From Nocardioides conyzicola (GTDB lineage: Bacteria; Actinomycetota; Actinomycetes; Propionibacteriales; Nocardioidaceae), in NCBI RefSeq assembly GCF_039543825.1, contig NZ_BAABKM010000002.1, positions 310,001 through 374,000 of the forward strand: DNA of 64,000 nt, given 5' to 3'. The stretch's first letter is position 1; each line of letters begins with the position of its first letter. The position numbers and the translations under genes were made by a program. Under the pieces are notes generated by a model that was given only the letters and a program-made list of their open reading frames with translations, was not told the origin of the DNA and searched no databases. Positions 16,502 to 26,528 of this stretch are shown here, piece by piece.

Positions 16502-17665
16502 ATGAGCACCCCCACTCTCGAGCAGGTCAACGCCGCTCTCGCGACCGTGAACGACCCCGAGATCAAGCGACCGATCACCGAGCTCGGCATGGTCGACTCC
16601 GTGGTGATCGACGGCGACGGCCTGGCACACATCACGGTGCTGCTGACCGTGGCCGGCTGCCCGCTCAAGGACACCATCACCCGCGACGTCACCGCGGCCG
16701 TCACCCGGGTCGCCGGCATCACCGGCGTCGACCTCACGCTCGGCGTGATGACCGCCGAGCAGCGCTCCGGCCTGCAGGAGACCCTGCGCGGCGGCCAGGC
16801 CCAGCGCGAGATCCCGTTCGCCCAGCCCGGCTCGCTGACCAAGGTGCTGGCGATCGCCAGCGGCAAGGGCGGCGTCGGCAAGTCCTCGGTCACCGTCAAC
16901 CTCGCGCTGGCGATGGCCAAGCTCGGCCTCAAGGTCGGCATCGTCGACGCCGACATCTACGGCCACTCGGTGCCGGCCATGCTCGGCGTCGCCGACTACC
17001 GGCCGACCCAGGTCGACGACCTGATCATGCCGGTGCCCACGCCGAGCGGCGTCTCCGTGATCTCGATCGGCATGCTCAAGCCGCGCCGCGACCAGGTCGT
17101 GGCCTGGCGCGGGCCGATGCTCGACCGGGCCCTCGTGCAGATGCTCGCCGACGTCTACTGGGGCGACCTGGACGTGCTGCTCCTCGACCTGCCGCCGGGC
17201 ACCGGCGACGTGGCGATCTCGCTCGGCCAGCACCTGCCGGGTGCCGAGGTCGTCGTCGTGACCACGCCGCAGGAGGCCGCTGCCGAGGTCGCCGAGCGGG
17301 CCGGCACGATGGCCTCGATGATGCACCAGCGTGTCGTCGGCGTCGTCGAGAACATGAGCTTCCTGCCGTGCCCGCACTGCACCGCCGAGGGCAAGGACCA
17401 CCGCCTCGAGATCTTCGGGCACGGCGGCGGCGAGCGCGTCGCGGCGACGCTCTCCGAGCGCTTCGGGTACGACGTGCCGGTGCTCGGCCAGATCCCGATC
17501 GACACCTCGCTGCGCGAGGGCGGCGACGTCGGCAAGCCGATCGTCGACTCCGACCCGACCGCCCCGGGTGCGGTGGCGCTGACCGCCATCGCCGGTCGGC
17601 TCGCGGGCCGGGGCCGCGGGCTCGCCGGCATGCAGCTGGGCCTGACCCCGACCAGCAAGTTCTGA
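16502..17665 (+). CDS. mrp: Mrp/NBP35-family Fe-S cluster carrier ATPase
   Basis: A 387-aa P-loop ATPase that holds and delivers Fe-S clusters to apoproteins in the cytoplasm. Residues 1-90 are a MIP18/DUF59 domain. The deviant Walker A motif GKGGVGKSS is at 121-129, DADIYGHS follows strand 2, and LLLDLPPGTGD is switch II. LPCPHC supplies the paired cysteines that bridge a cluster between subunits. Length and domain order match the long bacterial Mrp/ApbC form. It lies between DUF1003 and tatB, an order seen in other actinobacteria. Confidence 0.95.
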   Translation: MSTPTLEQVNAALATVNDPEIKRPITELGMVDSVVIDGDGLAHITVLLTVAGCPLKDTITRDVTAAVTRVAGITGVDLTLGVMTAEQRSGLQETLRGGQAQREIPFAQPGSLTKVLAIASGKGGVGKSSVTVNLALAMAKLGLKVGIVDADIYGHSVPAMLGVADYRPTQVDDLIMPVPTPSGVSVISIGMLKPRRDQVVAWRGPMLDRALVQMLADVYWGDLDVLLLDLPPGTGDVAISLGQHLPGAEVVVVTTPQEAAAEVAERAGTMASMMHQRVVGVVENMSFLPCPHCTAEGKDHRLEIFGHGGGERVAATLSERFGYDVPVLGQIPIDTSLREGGDVGKPIVDSDPTAPGAVALTAIAGRLAGRGRGLAGMQLGLTPTSKF

Positions 17666-17670
17666 CGCAG

Positions 17671-17676
17671 TAGGTT
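17671..17676 (+). promoter_or_regulatory. -10 hexamer TAGGTT, leaderless-type promoter of tatB
   Basis: TAGGTT ends 7 nt before the tatB ATG at 17684, in the 18-bp gap after mrp. Spacing fits a transcript beginning at the start codon. Confidence 0.45.
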
Positions 17677-17683
17677 CTGGGTC

Positions 17684-18022
17684 ATGTTCGGCGTGGGTCT
17701 GCCTGAGTTCGCGGTGATCGCCGTGATCGCGATCTTCGTGTTCGGACCCGACAAGCTCCCCGACCTGGCCCGTCAGGCCGGCCGGATGGCCAAGCAGGTC
17801 AAGCAGCTGGCCAACAACGCCCGCGACGAGCTGCGCGAGGAGCTGGGGCCGGAGTTCGCCGACCTCGAGCTGCGCGACCTCGACCCGCGCGAGATCGTGC
17901 GCCGGCACATCTCCGAGGCGATGGACGCGGACGACGACGAGGAACCGGCGCCGCGGACCCGGCGCGGCCAGCGGCCGCTCGAGGACGGCGAGATCCCGCC
18001 GTACGACGCGGACGCGACCTAG
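17684..18022 (+). CDS. tatB: Sec-independent translocase subunit TatB
   Basis: A 112-aa protein with the TatB layout: a short extracytoplasmic start with the conserved Glu (MFGVGLPEFAVI), one membrane helix ending in FGPDKLPDLAR, a long amphipathic helix (QAGRMAKQVKQLANNARDEL) and an acidic disordered tail. With TatA and TatC (not in this window) it forms the receptor complex for folded twin-arginine substrates. The FGP hinge and length above 100 aa favour TatB over TatA. Its stop shares the bases CTAG with the stop of the convergent gene, so the two overlap by four bases. Confidence 0.93.
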   Translation: MFGVGLPEFAVIAVIAIFVFGPDKLPDLARQAGRMAKQVKQLANNARDELREELGPEFADLELRDLDPREIVRRHISEAMDADDDEEPAPRTRRGQRPLEDGEIPPYDADAT

Positions 18023-18552
18023 CGGCTCTGCACGGCCGCCAGCCCGGCGTACGGGACCAGCACCGCCCGGCCGTCCTCGCCGACCGCCATCTCGACGAAG
18101 TCGGCGCCCACGCGCCGCACGGTGCCGTCGAGCAGGCGACCGTCGTCGAGGCGCAGGACGCACCGCTCCCCCGCCTCCGCCAGCCGGCGCAGCGCCGAGC
18201 CGAGGCCGAGCCGGGCCACCGGTGACCACGCGACCTCCGGGGACGAGCGCTCGGACGCAGCGCGCACGGAGAGCACCGCGGCCAGCGCGACGATCCAGTC
18301 CTGACCGCTCCCCCCGACCAGGCACCAGCCGGTGCCGACCCGCTCGAGCACGCCGTTGACCACCCCCACCCCGCGGACGTCGAGCACCACGTCGCCGCCC
18401 ACCGAGGCCATCAGCCGGCTGGCGAGCGTGACCTGCTGGTACTCCGCCCGGCTGCGGTCAGCGAGCTCGTGGCCGCGCTCCACGTCGTAGAGCGCCTCCG
18501 CCTGCTGCTCGAGGTCGTCGAGCAGCGCGAAGAGGTCGTCCTCCCAGGCCAT
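18019..18552 (-). CDS. Hypothetical protein with two Sm-like barrel regions
   Basis: A 177-aa protein (MAWEDDLFALLDDLEQQAEA) chosen at ATG 18552 because GGGGAGAG lies seven bases upstream. The first 55 residues are helical and charged, probably a coiled coil. The rest looks like two small beta-barrels, residues about 60-105 (VLDVRGVGVVNGVLERVGTG) and 130-177 (LRLDDGRLLDGTVRRVGADF...VPYAGLAAVQ), whose pattern of RLDDGRxxxGTVxRVG resembles Sm/LSm or PRC-type folds. No named family is recognised; RNA binding is only a guess. It ends by overlapping the tatB stop. Confidence 0.7.
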   Translation of the reverse strand: MAWEDDLFALLDDLEQQAEALYDVERGHELADRSRAEYQQVTLASRLMASVGGDVVLDVRGVGVVNGVLERVGTGWCLVGGSGQDWIVALAAVLSVRAASERSSPEVAWSPVARLGLGSALRRLAEAGERCVLRLDDGRLLDGTVRRVGADFVEMAVGEDGRAVLVPYAGLAAVQSR

Positions 18553-18612
18553 GGCTGCACTCTCCCCGCCGTACGACGTGCCCGAAACCGAGCCGCGACT
18601 GTGGATCAACGG

Positions 18613-18642
18613 TTGACTCCGTGAGTAAAAAGTCGTCGACTT
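18613..18642 (+). promoter_or_regulatory. Putative promoter with overlapping 13-bp palindrome upstream of the LysM gene
   Basis: TTGACT (18613-18618), 17 nt, then TCGACT (18636-18641) gives a sigma-70-like promoter. A perfect palindrome AAGTCG-T-CGACTT (18630-18642) covers the -10 box, so a repressor could occupy it. The surrounding 18600-18660 stretch is markedly AT-richer than its flanks. Confidence 0.35.
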
Positions 18643-18683
18643 AAGCAAACAGACGCAAACGCAACGATCTGGAGTCTCGGGCC

Positions 18684-19283
18684 ATGATCAGCAGCCAGCA
18701 GGCATCACCTGCGCGATGCGCCGCCGTCGGCGTCGCATCGACCGCCGCGGCCGGGAGCCTGGTCGCCTGGCTGCTGCCGATCGCCCTCGCGCCCGGCGCC
18801 GGCACCTTCGACACCGCGCTGGTCCGGCTCTGCGCCGCCCTGGCGGTCGTCGCGGCCGGCTGGCTCTGGCTGGCGAGCGTCGCCACCGTGCTGGCGGCCC
18901 GTCGCGGGCGCGCCCCGCACGCCGGCGTACCCGCTCCCCTGCGCCGGGCCGTCCTCGCGGCCTGCGGGGTCGCCCTGACCGGCGGCCTGGTCGCCGGCCC
19001 GGCGGGCGCGACGCCCGGCCGGCTCCACGAGGACCGGGTCGCCCGCCCGGCGGCGTCCGCCGTCGCCGGTCTGCCGCTGCCCGACCGGGCGACCGCCGCC
19101 CCGACGGTCCGGGTCGTGCCCGGCGACACCCTCTGGGCGATCGCCGCGCGCACGCTCGGCCCCGGCGCGACCGACGCGGAGATCGACGCGTGCTGGCGGC
19201 GCCTCTACGACCTCAACCGGGCCGCGATCGGCCCGGACCCCGACCTCATCCATCCCGCCCAGCGACTGGAGGTACTGCCATGA
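18684..19283 (+). CDS. Membrane protein with C-terminal LysM domain
   Basis: A 199-aa protein with about three hydrophobic segments in its first 120 residues (around 12-35, 46-70 and 88-110) and a LysM domain at the end: VRVVPGDTLWAIAARTLGPG...WRRLYDLNRAAIGPDPDLIHPAQRLEVLP. LysM binds the N-acetylglucosamine of peptidoglycan, so the protein probably touches the wall from the membrane. It is followed by the Rv3235-family gene with an ATGA overlap, suggesting a two-gene operon driven from 18613-18641. Confidence 0.8.
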   Translation: MISSQQASPARCAAVGVASTAAAGSLVAWLLPIALAPGAGTFDTALVRLCAALAVVAAGWLWLASVATVLAARRGRAPHAGVPAPLRRAVLAACGVALTGGLVAGPAGATPGRLHEDRVARPAASAVAGLPLPDRATAAPTVRVVPGDTLWAIAARTLGPGATDAEIDACWRRLYDLNRAAIGPDPDLIHPAQRLEVLP

Positions 19284-19792
19284 CCGCATCCCGACACCAC
19301 GACGTCGTGCCGCTCCGCCGGCCGGCCCCGCTGGCGACCGTGCAGGGCACGCTCGCGCTGGACCTCGAGCCGCGGCAGGACCCGCCGCGGCTGCCGTCCC
19401 CCCGCGGGCCTGTCGCCGACGTGCTGCCGATCGACGGCCCGCCCCGCCGGCTGATCGAGGACTGGGCGCGTCGCTACACCCAGGCCGCGGTCGAGATCGT
19501 CGGCGGCGACCGCCCCGTCACCCAGCTGCTCCGCTGGAGCTCCCGCGAGGTCTACGACAACCTGCAGCGCCGGGCCCAGCTGGTGGCGCAGGCCGGCCGG
19601 CACCAGCCCGGCCAGGGCCGGTTCCAGCCGGTCCGGCCGCGCGTGCTCGGCGTCCGGTCCTGCTTCGTCACCCGCGACGTCGTCGAGGTGAGCACGCACG
19701 TGCGGTACGGCGAGCGCTCGCGCGCCCTCGCCGCCCGCTTCGAGCGTGCCCAGGACCAGCGGTGGCGCTGCACGGCCCTGGAGTTCGCCTGA
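19280..19792 (+). CDS. Rv3235/DUF6459 family protein
   Basis: A 170-aa soluble protein starting in the ATGA shared with the LysM gene. The N-terminal 60 residues are proline-rich and low-complexity; the conserved part runs from DWARRYTQAAVEIVGGDRPV through QLLRWSSREVYDNLQRR to VRYGERSRALAARFE and RWRCTALEF. This matches the actinobacterial family named after Rv3235, which lies close to secA1 in M. tuberculosis as here. Its function is unknown. The gene ends three bases before the convergent secA stop. Confidence 0.75.
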   Translation: MTASRHHDVVPLRRPAPLATVQGTLALDLEPRQDPPRLPSPRGPVADVLPIDGPPRRLIEDWARRYTQAAVEIVGGDRPVTQLLRWSSREVYDNLQRRAQLVAQAGRHQPGQGRFQPVRPRVLGVRSCFVTRDVVEVSTHVRYGERSRALAARFERAQDQRWRCTALEFA

Positions 19793-19795
19793 GGG

Positions 19796-22615
<2,820 letters not shown>

Positions 22616-22665
22616 GTGTGGTCCAACTTCCGTAAGTCGCGCTGATAACGCTGAGCGGCGCCACT

Positions 22666-23874
22666 CTACCCAGCAACACCCAGGGTCCGAAGCGCAGGAG
22701 CCAGGTCACCACGCGGTTCGACGACGATCCCGGACAGGCCCAGCCATCCGGCAAGCCGCCGCAGCTCGGCCGAGAGCTCCTCGGCGGTCTCCGGCGGGGC
22801 ACCCGGCTCGGCGTACGCCCCCTTGACGACCAGCAGACCTGCCCCCTTGTCGAACTTGCGGTCGGCCTTGAGGTCGACGCGCGCGACGATGTGCTCGCCG
22901 AGCAGGAACGGCAGCACGTAGTAGCCGTGGACGCGCTTCTCGGCGGGCACGTAGATCTCGATGCGGTAGTGGAAGTCGAAGAGCGCCTCGGTGCGCGCCC
23001 GCTCCCAGACGACGGGGTCGAACGGGCTGAGCAGGGCCCGGGCACCGATCCGGCGGGGCAGGCGCGCGCCGCGGTGGAGGTACGCCGGCCGCTTCCACCC
23101 TGCGACCGACACGGGGACGAGCTCCCCGTCGTCGACCAGCGTCGCGACCGCCGTCGCGGTGTCGTCCACCGGCATCCGGTAGTAGTCGCGCAGGTCCTGC
23201 ATCGTCGCGACGCCGTGGGAGCGCGCCGCGCGGCGGACGAGCTCGAGACCGGCCTCGGCGCGGGTGGGCGTCGGGCGCGCGAGCACCTCGGCCGGGATCA
23301 CCCGCTCGGGCAGGTCGTAGCGGATCTCGAACTGGCTGTTGCGGCCGGCGATGGCCACCTGCCCGGACGTGTAGAGGTAGTCGAGCATCCGCCGGGTCTC
23401 GGACCAGTTCCAGCCCCAGTTGTCCTTGGCCCGCGGCAGGCCCTCGTCCAGGTCCCGGGCCGTGGACGCGCCCCGGTCGGCGAGCTCGGCGAGCAGGCTG
23501 CGCTCGAGGTGGTCGTTGGCCGCGACGAAGCCCCACTTGCCCCGCTTGGCGCGGTAGTCGTCCATCCGGTGCTGCATCACCGGCCACAGGTCGACCGGCA
23601 TGAACGCCTGGACGTGCGCCCAGTACTCGACCATCCGCCGCGGCCGCTGCTCGGAGGCGCGCCGGAGCAGGTCGACGTCGTAGGGGCCCATCCGGGAGTA
23701 GAGCGGCATGTAGTGGGCGCGCTGGAGGACGTTGACCGAGTCGACCTGGAGGACGCCGGTGCGCTCGAGGGTGCGCTGGAAGGTGCGCATCGTGGGCTCG
23801 GCGTGCTGCTTGTCGAGGAACCCCTGGGCGGCGAGCGCGACCCGGCGCGCCTGGGCGACGCTCATCGACTCCAT
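22666..23874 (-). CDS. Winged-helix DNA glycosylase of the YcaQ/AlkZ family
   Basis: A 402-aa protein of the HTH_42 (YcaQ/AlkZ) family, which removes bulky alkylated bases or unhooks interstrand crosslinks. Residues 43-45 are QVD, the Q-phi-D active-site motif of YcaQ-type enzymes (AlkZ has Q-phi-Q). [34 protein letters not shown] and [22 protein letters not shown] are family landmarks. The ATG follows a TAGCCT hexamer by 6 nt. It sits between secA and the HPF gene, where M. tuberculosis has no equivalent, so it and the following response regulator may be lineage-specific insertions. Confidence 0.85.
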   Translation of the reverse strand: MESMSVAQARRVALAAQGFLDKQHAEPTMRTFQRTLERTGVLQVDSVNVLQRAHYMPLYSRMGPYDVDLLRRASEQRPRRMVEYWAHVQAFMPVDLWPVMQHRMDDYRAKRGKWGFVAANDHLERSLLAELADRGASTARDLDEGLPRAKDNWGWNWSETRRMLDYLYTSGQVAIAGRNSQFEIRYDLPERVIPAEVLARPTPTRAEAGLELVRRAARSHGVATMQDLRDYYRMPVDDTATAVATLVDDGELVPVSVAGWKRPAYLHRGARLPRRIGARALLSPFDPVVWERARTEALFDFHYRIEIYVPAEKRVHGYYVLPFLLGEHIVARVDLKADRKFDKGAGLLVVKGAYAEPGAPPETAEELSAELRRLAGWLGLSGIVVEPRGDLAPALRTLGVAG

Positions 23875-23880
23875 GCGGCG

Positions 23881-23886
23881 AGGCTA
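23881..23886 (-). promoter_or_regulatory. -10 hexamer TAGCCT, leaderless-type promoter of the YcaQ gene
   Basis: Read on the minus strand, TAGCCT is followed by CGCCGC and then the ATG at 23874 (6 nt gap). Confidence 0.45.
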
Positions 23887-23910
23887 GAGGAGCCCTCCGA
23901 CATCTTCCCG

Positions 23911-24594
23911 TCAGGGAAGATCCAGGAGCTTCTCCTTGACGGCATACATGACCGCCTCCATGCGCGAGTGCAGCTGGAGCTTCTCCAGGATGTTGCGCAC
24001 GTGGTTCTTCACCGTGTTGTCGCTGATGAAGAGCTCCTTGGCGATCTCGCGGTTGTTCATGCCCTTGGCCACCAGGCGGAGCACCTCGAGCTCCCGGTCG
24101 GTCAACCGCAGCCCGGAGGCGTGGTCGCGCTCGGGGCGCGACATCTGCTTGAACTCGTCGATCAGCTTGACCGCCATCGACGGGCTGATGAGGGACTGAC
24201 CGTCGGCGACCACCCGGACCGCCTGGGCGACCTCCTCGATGGAGGAGTCCTTGAGCAGGTAGCCGGCGGCACCGCTCTTGACGGCCTCGTAGAGGTCGGC
24301 CTCCTCGTCGGAGACGGTGAGCATCACGATCTTGGCCGTCGGCACGGCCTCCTTGATCGCGAGGCAGGCCTCGATCCCGGAGCGCTTCGGCATCCGGATG
24401 TCGAGGAGGACCACGTCGGGCGCGGTGCGCTCCGCGAGGGCCGTGCCCTCGAAGCCGTCACCGGCCTCGCCGACCACCTCGACGCCGGGCTCGACGCCCA
24501 GCAGCATGACGAGTCCGCGCCGGAAGAGCTCCTGGTCGTCCACCACGAGGACGCGGATGGGCTCACGCCCCGCGTCGGTCATCGCCTCGGCCAC
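23911..24594 (-). CDS. NarL/LuxR-family response regulator
   Basis: A 227-aa two-component regulator. The receiver domain (about 12-130) has the acidic pocket VVDDQE, phosphoacceptor Asp65 in VVLLDIRMP, Thr in MLTVS and Lys in YLLKDSS. The C-terminal LuxR helix-turn-helix (about 160-220) reads LTDRELEVLRLVAKGMNNREIAKELFISDNTVKNHV. GTG 24594 or ATG 24582 could be the start. No histidine kinase is adjacent, so its partner is elsewhere or it is an orphan. Such proteins bind DNA as dimers after phosphorylation; the target genes are unknown. Confidence 0.9.
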   Translation of the reverse strand: MAEAMTDAGREPIRVLVVDDQELFRRGLVMLLGVEPGVEVVGEAGDGFEGTALAERTAPDVVLLDIRMPKRSGIEACLAIKEAVPTAKIVMLTVSDEEADLYEAVKSGAAGYLLKDSSIEEVAQAVRVVADGQSLISPSMAVKLIDEFKQMSRPERDHASGLRLTDRELEVLRLVAKGMNNREIAKELFISDNTVKNHVRNILEKLQLHSRMEAVMYAVKEKLLDLP

Positions 24595-24652
24595 GAGGGA
24601 ATCATGGCACGACCGGGCCTTCTCGCGCTGACATCCGGGGGATGGAACGCAT

Positions 24653-24684
24653 CGGTGGGATGACCCGGACGGGCCATCCCACCG
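24653..24684 (-). terminator. Hairpin downstream of hpf
   Basis: CGGTGGGATG and CATCCCACCG form a 10-bp stem around a 12-nt loop, about 20 bases past the stop of the HPF gene and before the response-regulator gene. There is no T-tract, as is common for terminators in high-GC actinobacteria. Confidence 0.5.
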
Positions 24685-24705
24685 GTGAAGCGGGCCTCAT
24701 GGCCG

Positions 24706-25329
24706 TCAGACCGTGGCCTCCAGGTCGAGCGAGATGACGCCGTAGTCGTAGCCCCGGCGTCGGTAGACGACCGCCGGCCGCTCGCTCTCCTTGTCGACGA
24801 AGAGGTAGAAGTCGTGACCGACCAGCTCCATCTCGTAGAGCGCCTGGTCGAGCGTCATCGGGTTGGCCGCGTGCGTCTTCTCCCGGACCACGAGGGGGCC
24901 GTCGCCGGTGACGGCGATGGGTCCGACCTCACGGTCGTGGGTGACCACCTCGTCGTCCACCGCGGCCGGAGCCGGGGTGCCGCTCGCCAGCGCCTGACCG
25001 ACGGACACCGGGGCGTGGCGCCCGTGGTGGACCCGACGGCGGTCCGAGGCCCGCCGCATCTGCGCGGCCATCTTGTCGAGCGCCAGGTCCAGCGCGGCCA
25101 TCTTGTCCGCCGCGCAGGCCTCCGCCCTGATCACGGGCCCCTTGGAGAGGGCCGTCAGCTCGACGCGTACCGCGCGCTCCGCCTGCCGCGGGTTGCGTTC
25201 GTTCTCGACCTCGACGTTGACCCGGATGATCCGATGATCGTGCTTCTCGAGTCGCGACAGCTTCTCCTCGACATGACTGCGAAAGCGATCAGACAACTCG
25301 CAGTGTCGACCCGTGACCACAACTTCCAT
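24706..25329 (-). CDS. hpf: Long-form ribosome hibernation promoting factor
   Basis: A 207-aa HPF that pairs 70S ribosomes into inactive 100S dimers in slow growth. The N-terminal S30AE domain (1-100) begins MEVVVTGRHCELSDRFRSHV and the C-terminal dimerisation domain (about 150-207) has YEMELVGHDFYLFVDKESE and VYRRRGYDYGVISL; a linker joins them. ATG 25329 is picked because GGGAGG lies six bases upstream and because the family starts here; the frame stays open for 75 more codons without family similarity. Gene order secA-(two genes)-hpf-comF parallels M. tuberculosis Rv3240c-Rv3242c. Confidence 0.95.
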   Translation of the reverse strand: MEVVVTGRHCELSDRFRSHVEEKLSRLEKHDHRIIRVNVEVENERNPRQAERAVRVELTALSKGPVIRAEACAADKMAALDLALDKMAAQMRRASDRRRVHHGRHAPVSVGQALASGTPAPAAVDDEVVTHDREVGPIAVTGDGPLVVREKTHAANPMTLDQALYEMELVGHDFYLFVDKESERPAVVYRRRGYDYGVISLDLEATV

Positions 25330-25706
25330 GTGAACCTCCCGATTGCACAGCTTGCTTCTCGGTGTTTCGGCGGTCAGCTCCGGACAGCCCCACCTCGGGG
25401 TACGCCGGAGAGAGGAGCCCGCCCGGCCGACCTGGTCTTCGACCCCACAATCGCCTGCTGAGGCTCTCGCAGCTTCTCTGCCACTACTGACCTTCTCCCG
25501 ACCGCCGCCGCATATGACGACGGGGCCGAGGCAGGACTTACCACTAAGCCGCACCGTGATCGACGCCCGCTCCGCGGAACGGGGCGGGACGTCTTACGTG
25601 GACCGTTTTGCCTGCGACTGGCATCGGCTTGTCGACCGAGCACCCGATTGGACCGAGGCATCTCGACGACGCAACCACGGACCCGGGCGGACTCCATGTA
25701 GAGACG
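25330..25706. other. 377-bp gap between hpf and comF
   Basis: No convincing gene. On the minus strand it should contain the hpf promoter, and a long 5' leader is possible. A 107-codon open frame on the minus strand (25374-25697) has no family features and is likely chance. GGCTTAGTGGTAAGTCC around 25538-25555 on the minus strand has -10-like TAAGTC, but no matching -35 was found. Confidence 0.4.
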
Positions 25707-26498
25707 TTAGTCCGAAGGGTCGGCCGACGAAAGGGGGCGGGCCTGTCCGGTCGGGATCCTGCGGCGTGTCGCGGCCACGGCGGCCACCGCGGCGACCTGC
25801 AGCCCGACCGCCTCCAGTGCGCGTTGCGCCTCCCGGAGCGTCACGCCGGTGGTGACCACGTCGTCGCAGACGACCAGGTGCGCGTGGGTACGCCGCGCGG
25901 CGAGCCGCCGGACCTGCTCGGTCGGGCAGTGCATCGACCCCGCCAGGTTGGCGGCGCGCGCGACCGCGCCCAGCCCCGCCTGGTCCACGGCGCCCGGCCG
26001 GCTGCGCAGCAGCGGCATCGCGAGGACGTCGAGGCCGTCGCGGCGCAGCAGCCGCGCGGCCCGGCTGGTGATCCGCCCGGTCGGGTCGTGCCCGCGGGTG
26101 CGGCTCACACCGGGCCGGGACGGGACCGGCACCAGCACCACGGGGCCCGGGGGGGCGTCCGCCAGGGCAGCGCGGACGGACTGGAGCAGCAGCCGCGCCA
26201 GCGGATCGCGCAGCCCGAGGAGCCGCCGCTCCTTGTGCCCGATCACGAGCGCCCGCAGCGCCCCGGCGTACTCCCCCGTCGCCCAGGGCGGCGCGAGGCC
26301 GGCCGGCACCGGGTCGGGCCACGCCGGCCGGGCAGCGGCGGGCAGGGTCCGGGCGCAGTCCGGGCAGAGCACGCGTCCCGGTCTCGCGCAGCCCGCGCAC
26401 GCGCCGCCGAGCAGCAGGTCGGCGGCGGCGTCGGCGATCTCGCCCCAGGTGTCACGCGGCACGGCCCCGATGTCACCACCGGCGTCGGTCCGTCTCAA
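25707..26498 (-). CDS. ComF-family amidophosphoribosyltransferase-like protein
   Basis: A 263-aa ComF homologue, related to DNA-uptake factors and phosphoribosyltransferases. An N-terminal zinc site is suggested by GGACAGCARPGRVLCPDCAR (four Cys). The C-terminal PRTase part has LVPVPSRPGVSRTRGHDP and the PRPP-binding loop VVCDDVVTTGVTLRE. TTG 26498 gives the longest product; GTG within GAVPRDTW is an alternative and no ribosome site settles it. It follows lpqB by 30 bp and probably belongs to the same transcript as mtrA-mtrB-lpqB. In actinobacteria without known competence its role is unclear. Confidence 0.85.
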   Translation of the reverse strand: MRRTDAGGDIGAVPRDTWGEIADAAADLLLGGACAGCARPGRVLCPDCARTLPAAARPAWPDPVPAGLAPPWATGEYAGALRALVIGHKERRLLGLRDPLARLLLQSVRAALADAPPGPVVLVPVPSRPGVSRTRGHDPTGRITSRAARLLRRDGLDVLAMPLLRSRPGAVDQAGLGAVARAANLAGSMHCPTEQVRRLAARRTHAHLVVCDDVVTTGVTLREAQRALEAVGLQVAAVAAVAATRRRIPTGQARPLSSADPSD

Positions 26499-26528
26499 CC
26501 GTGGGGCGGGAGCCTGTGGACAGGCGCC

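Noticed and set aside
25374..25697. 107-codon minus-strand frame between comF and hpf
   Set aside because: No ribosome site, no family features, and Arg/Ser/Pro-rich composition typical of chance frames.
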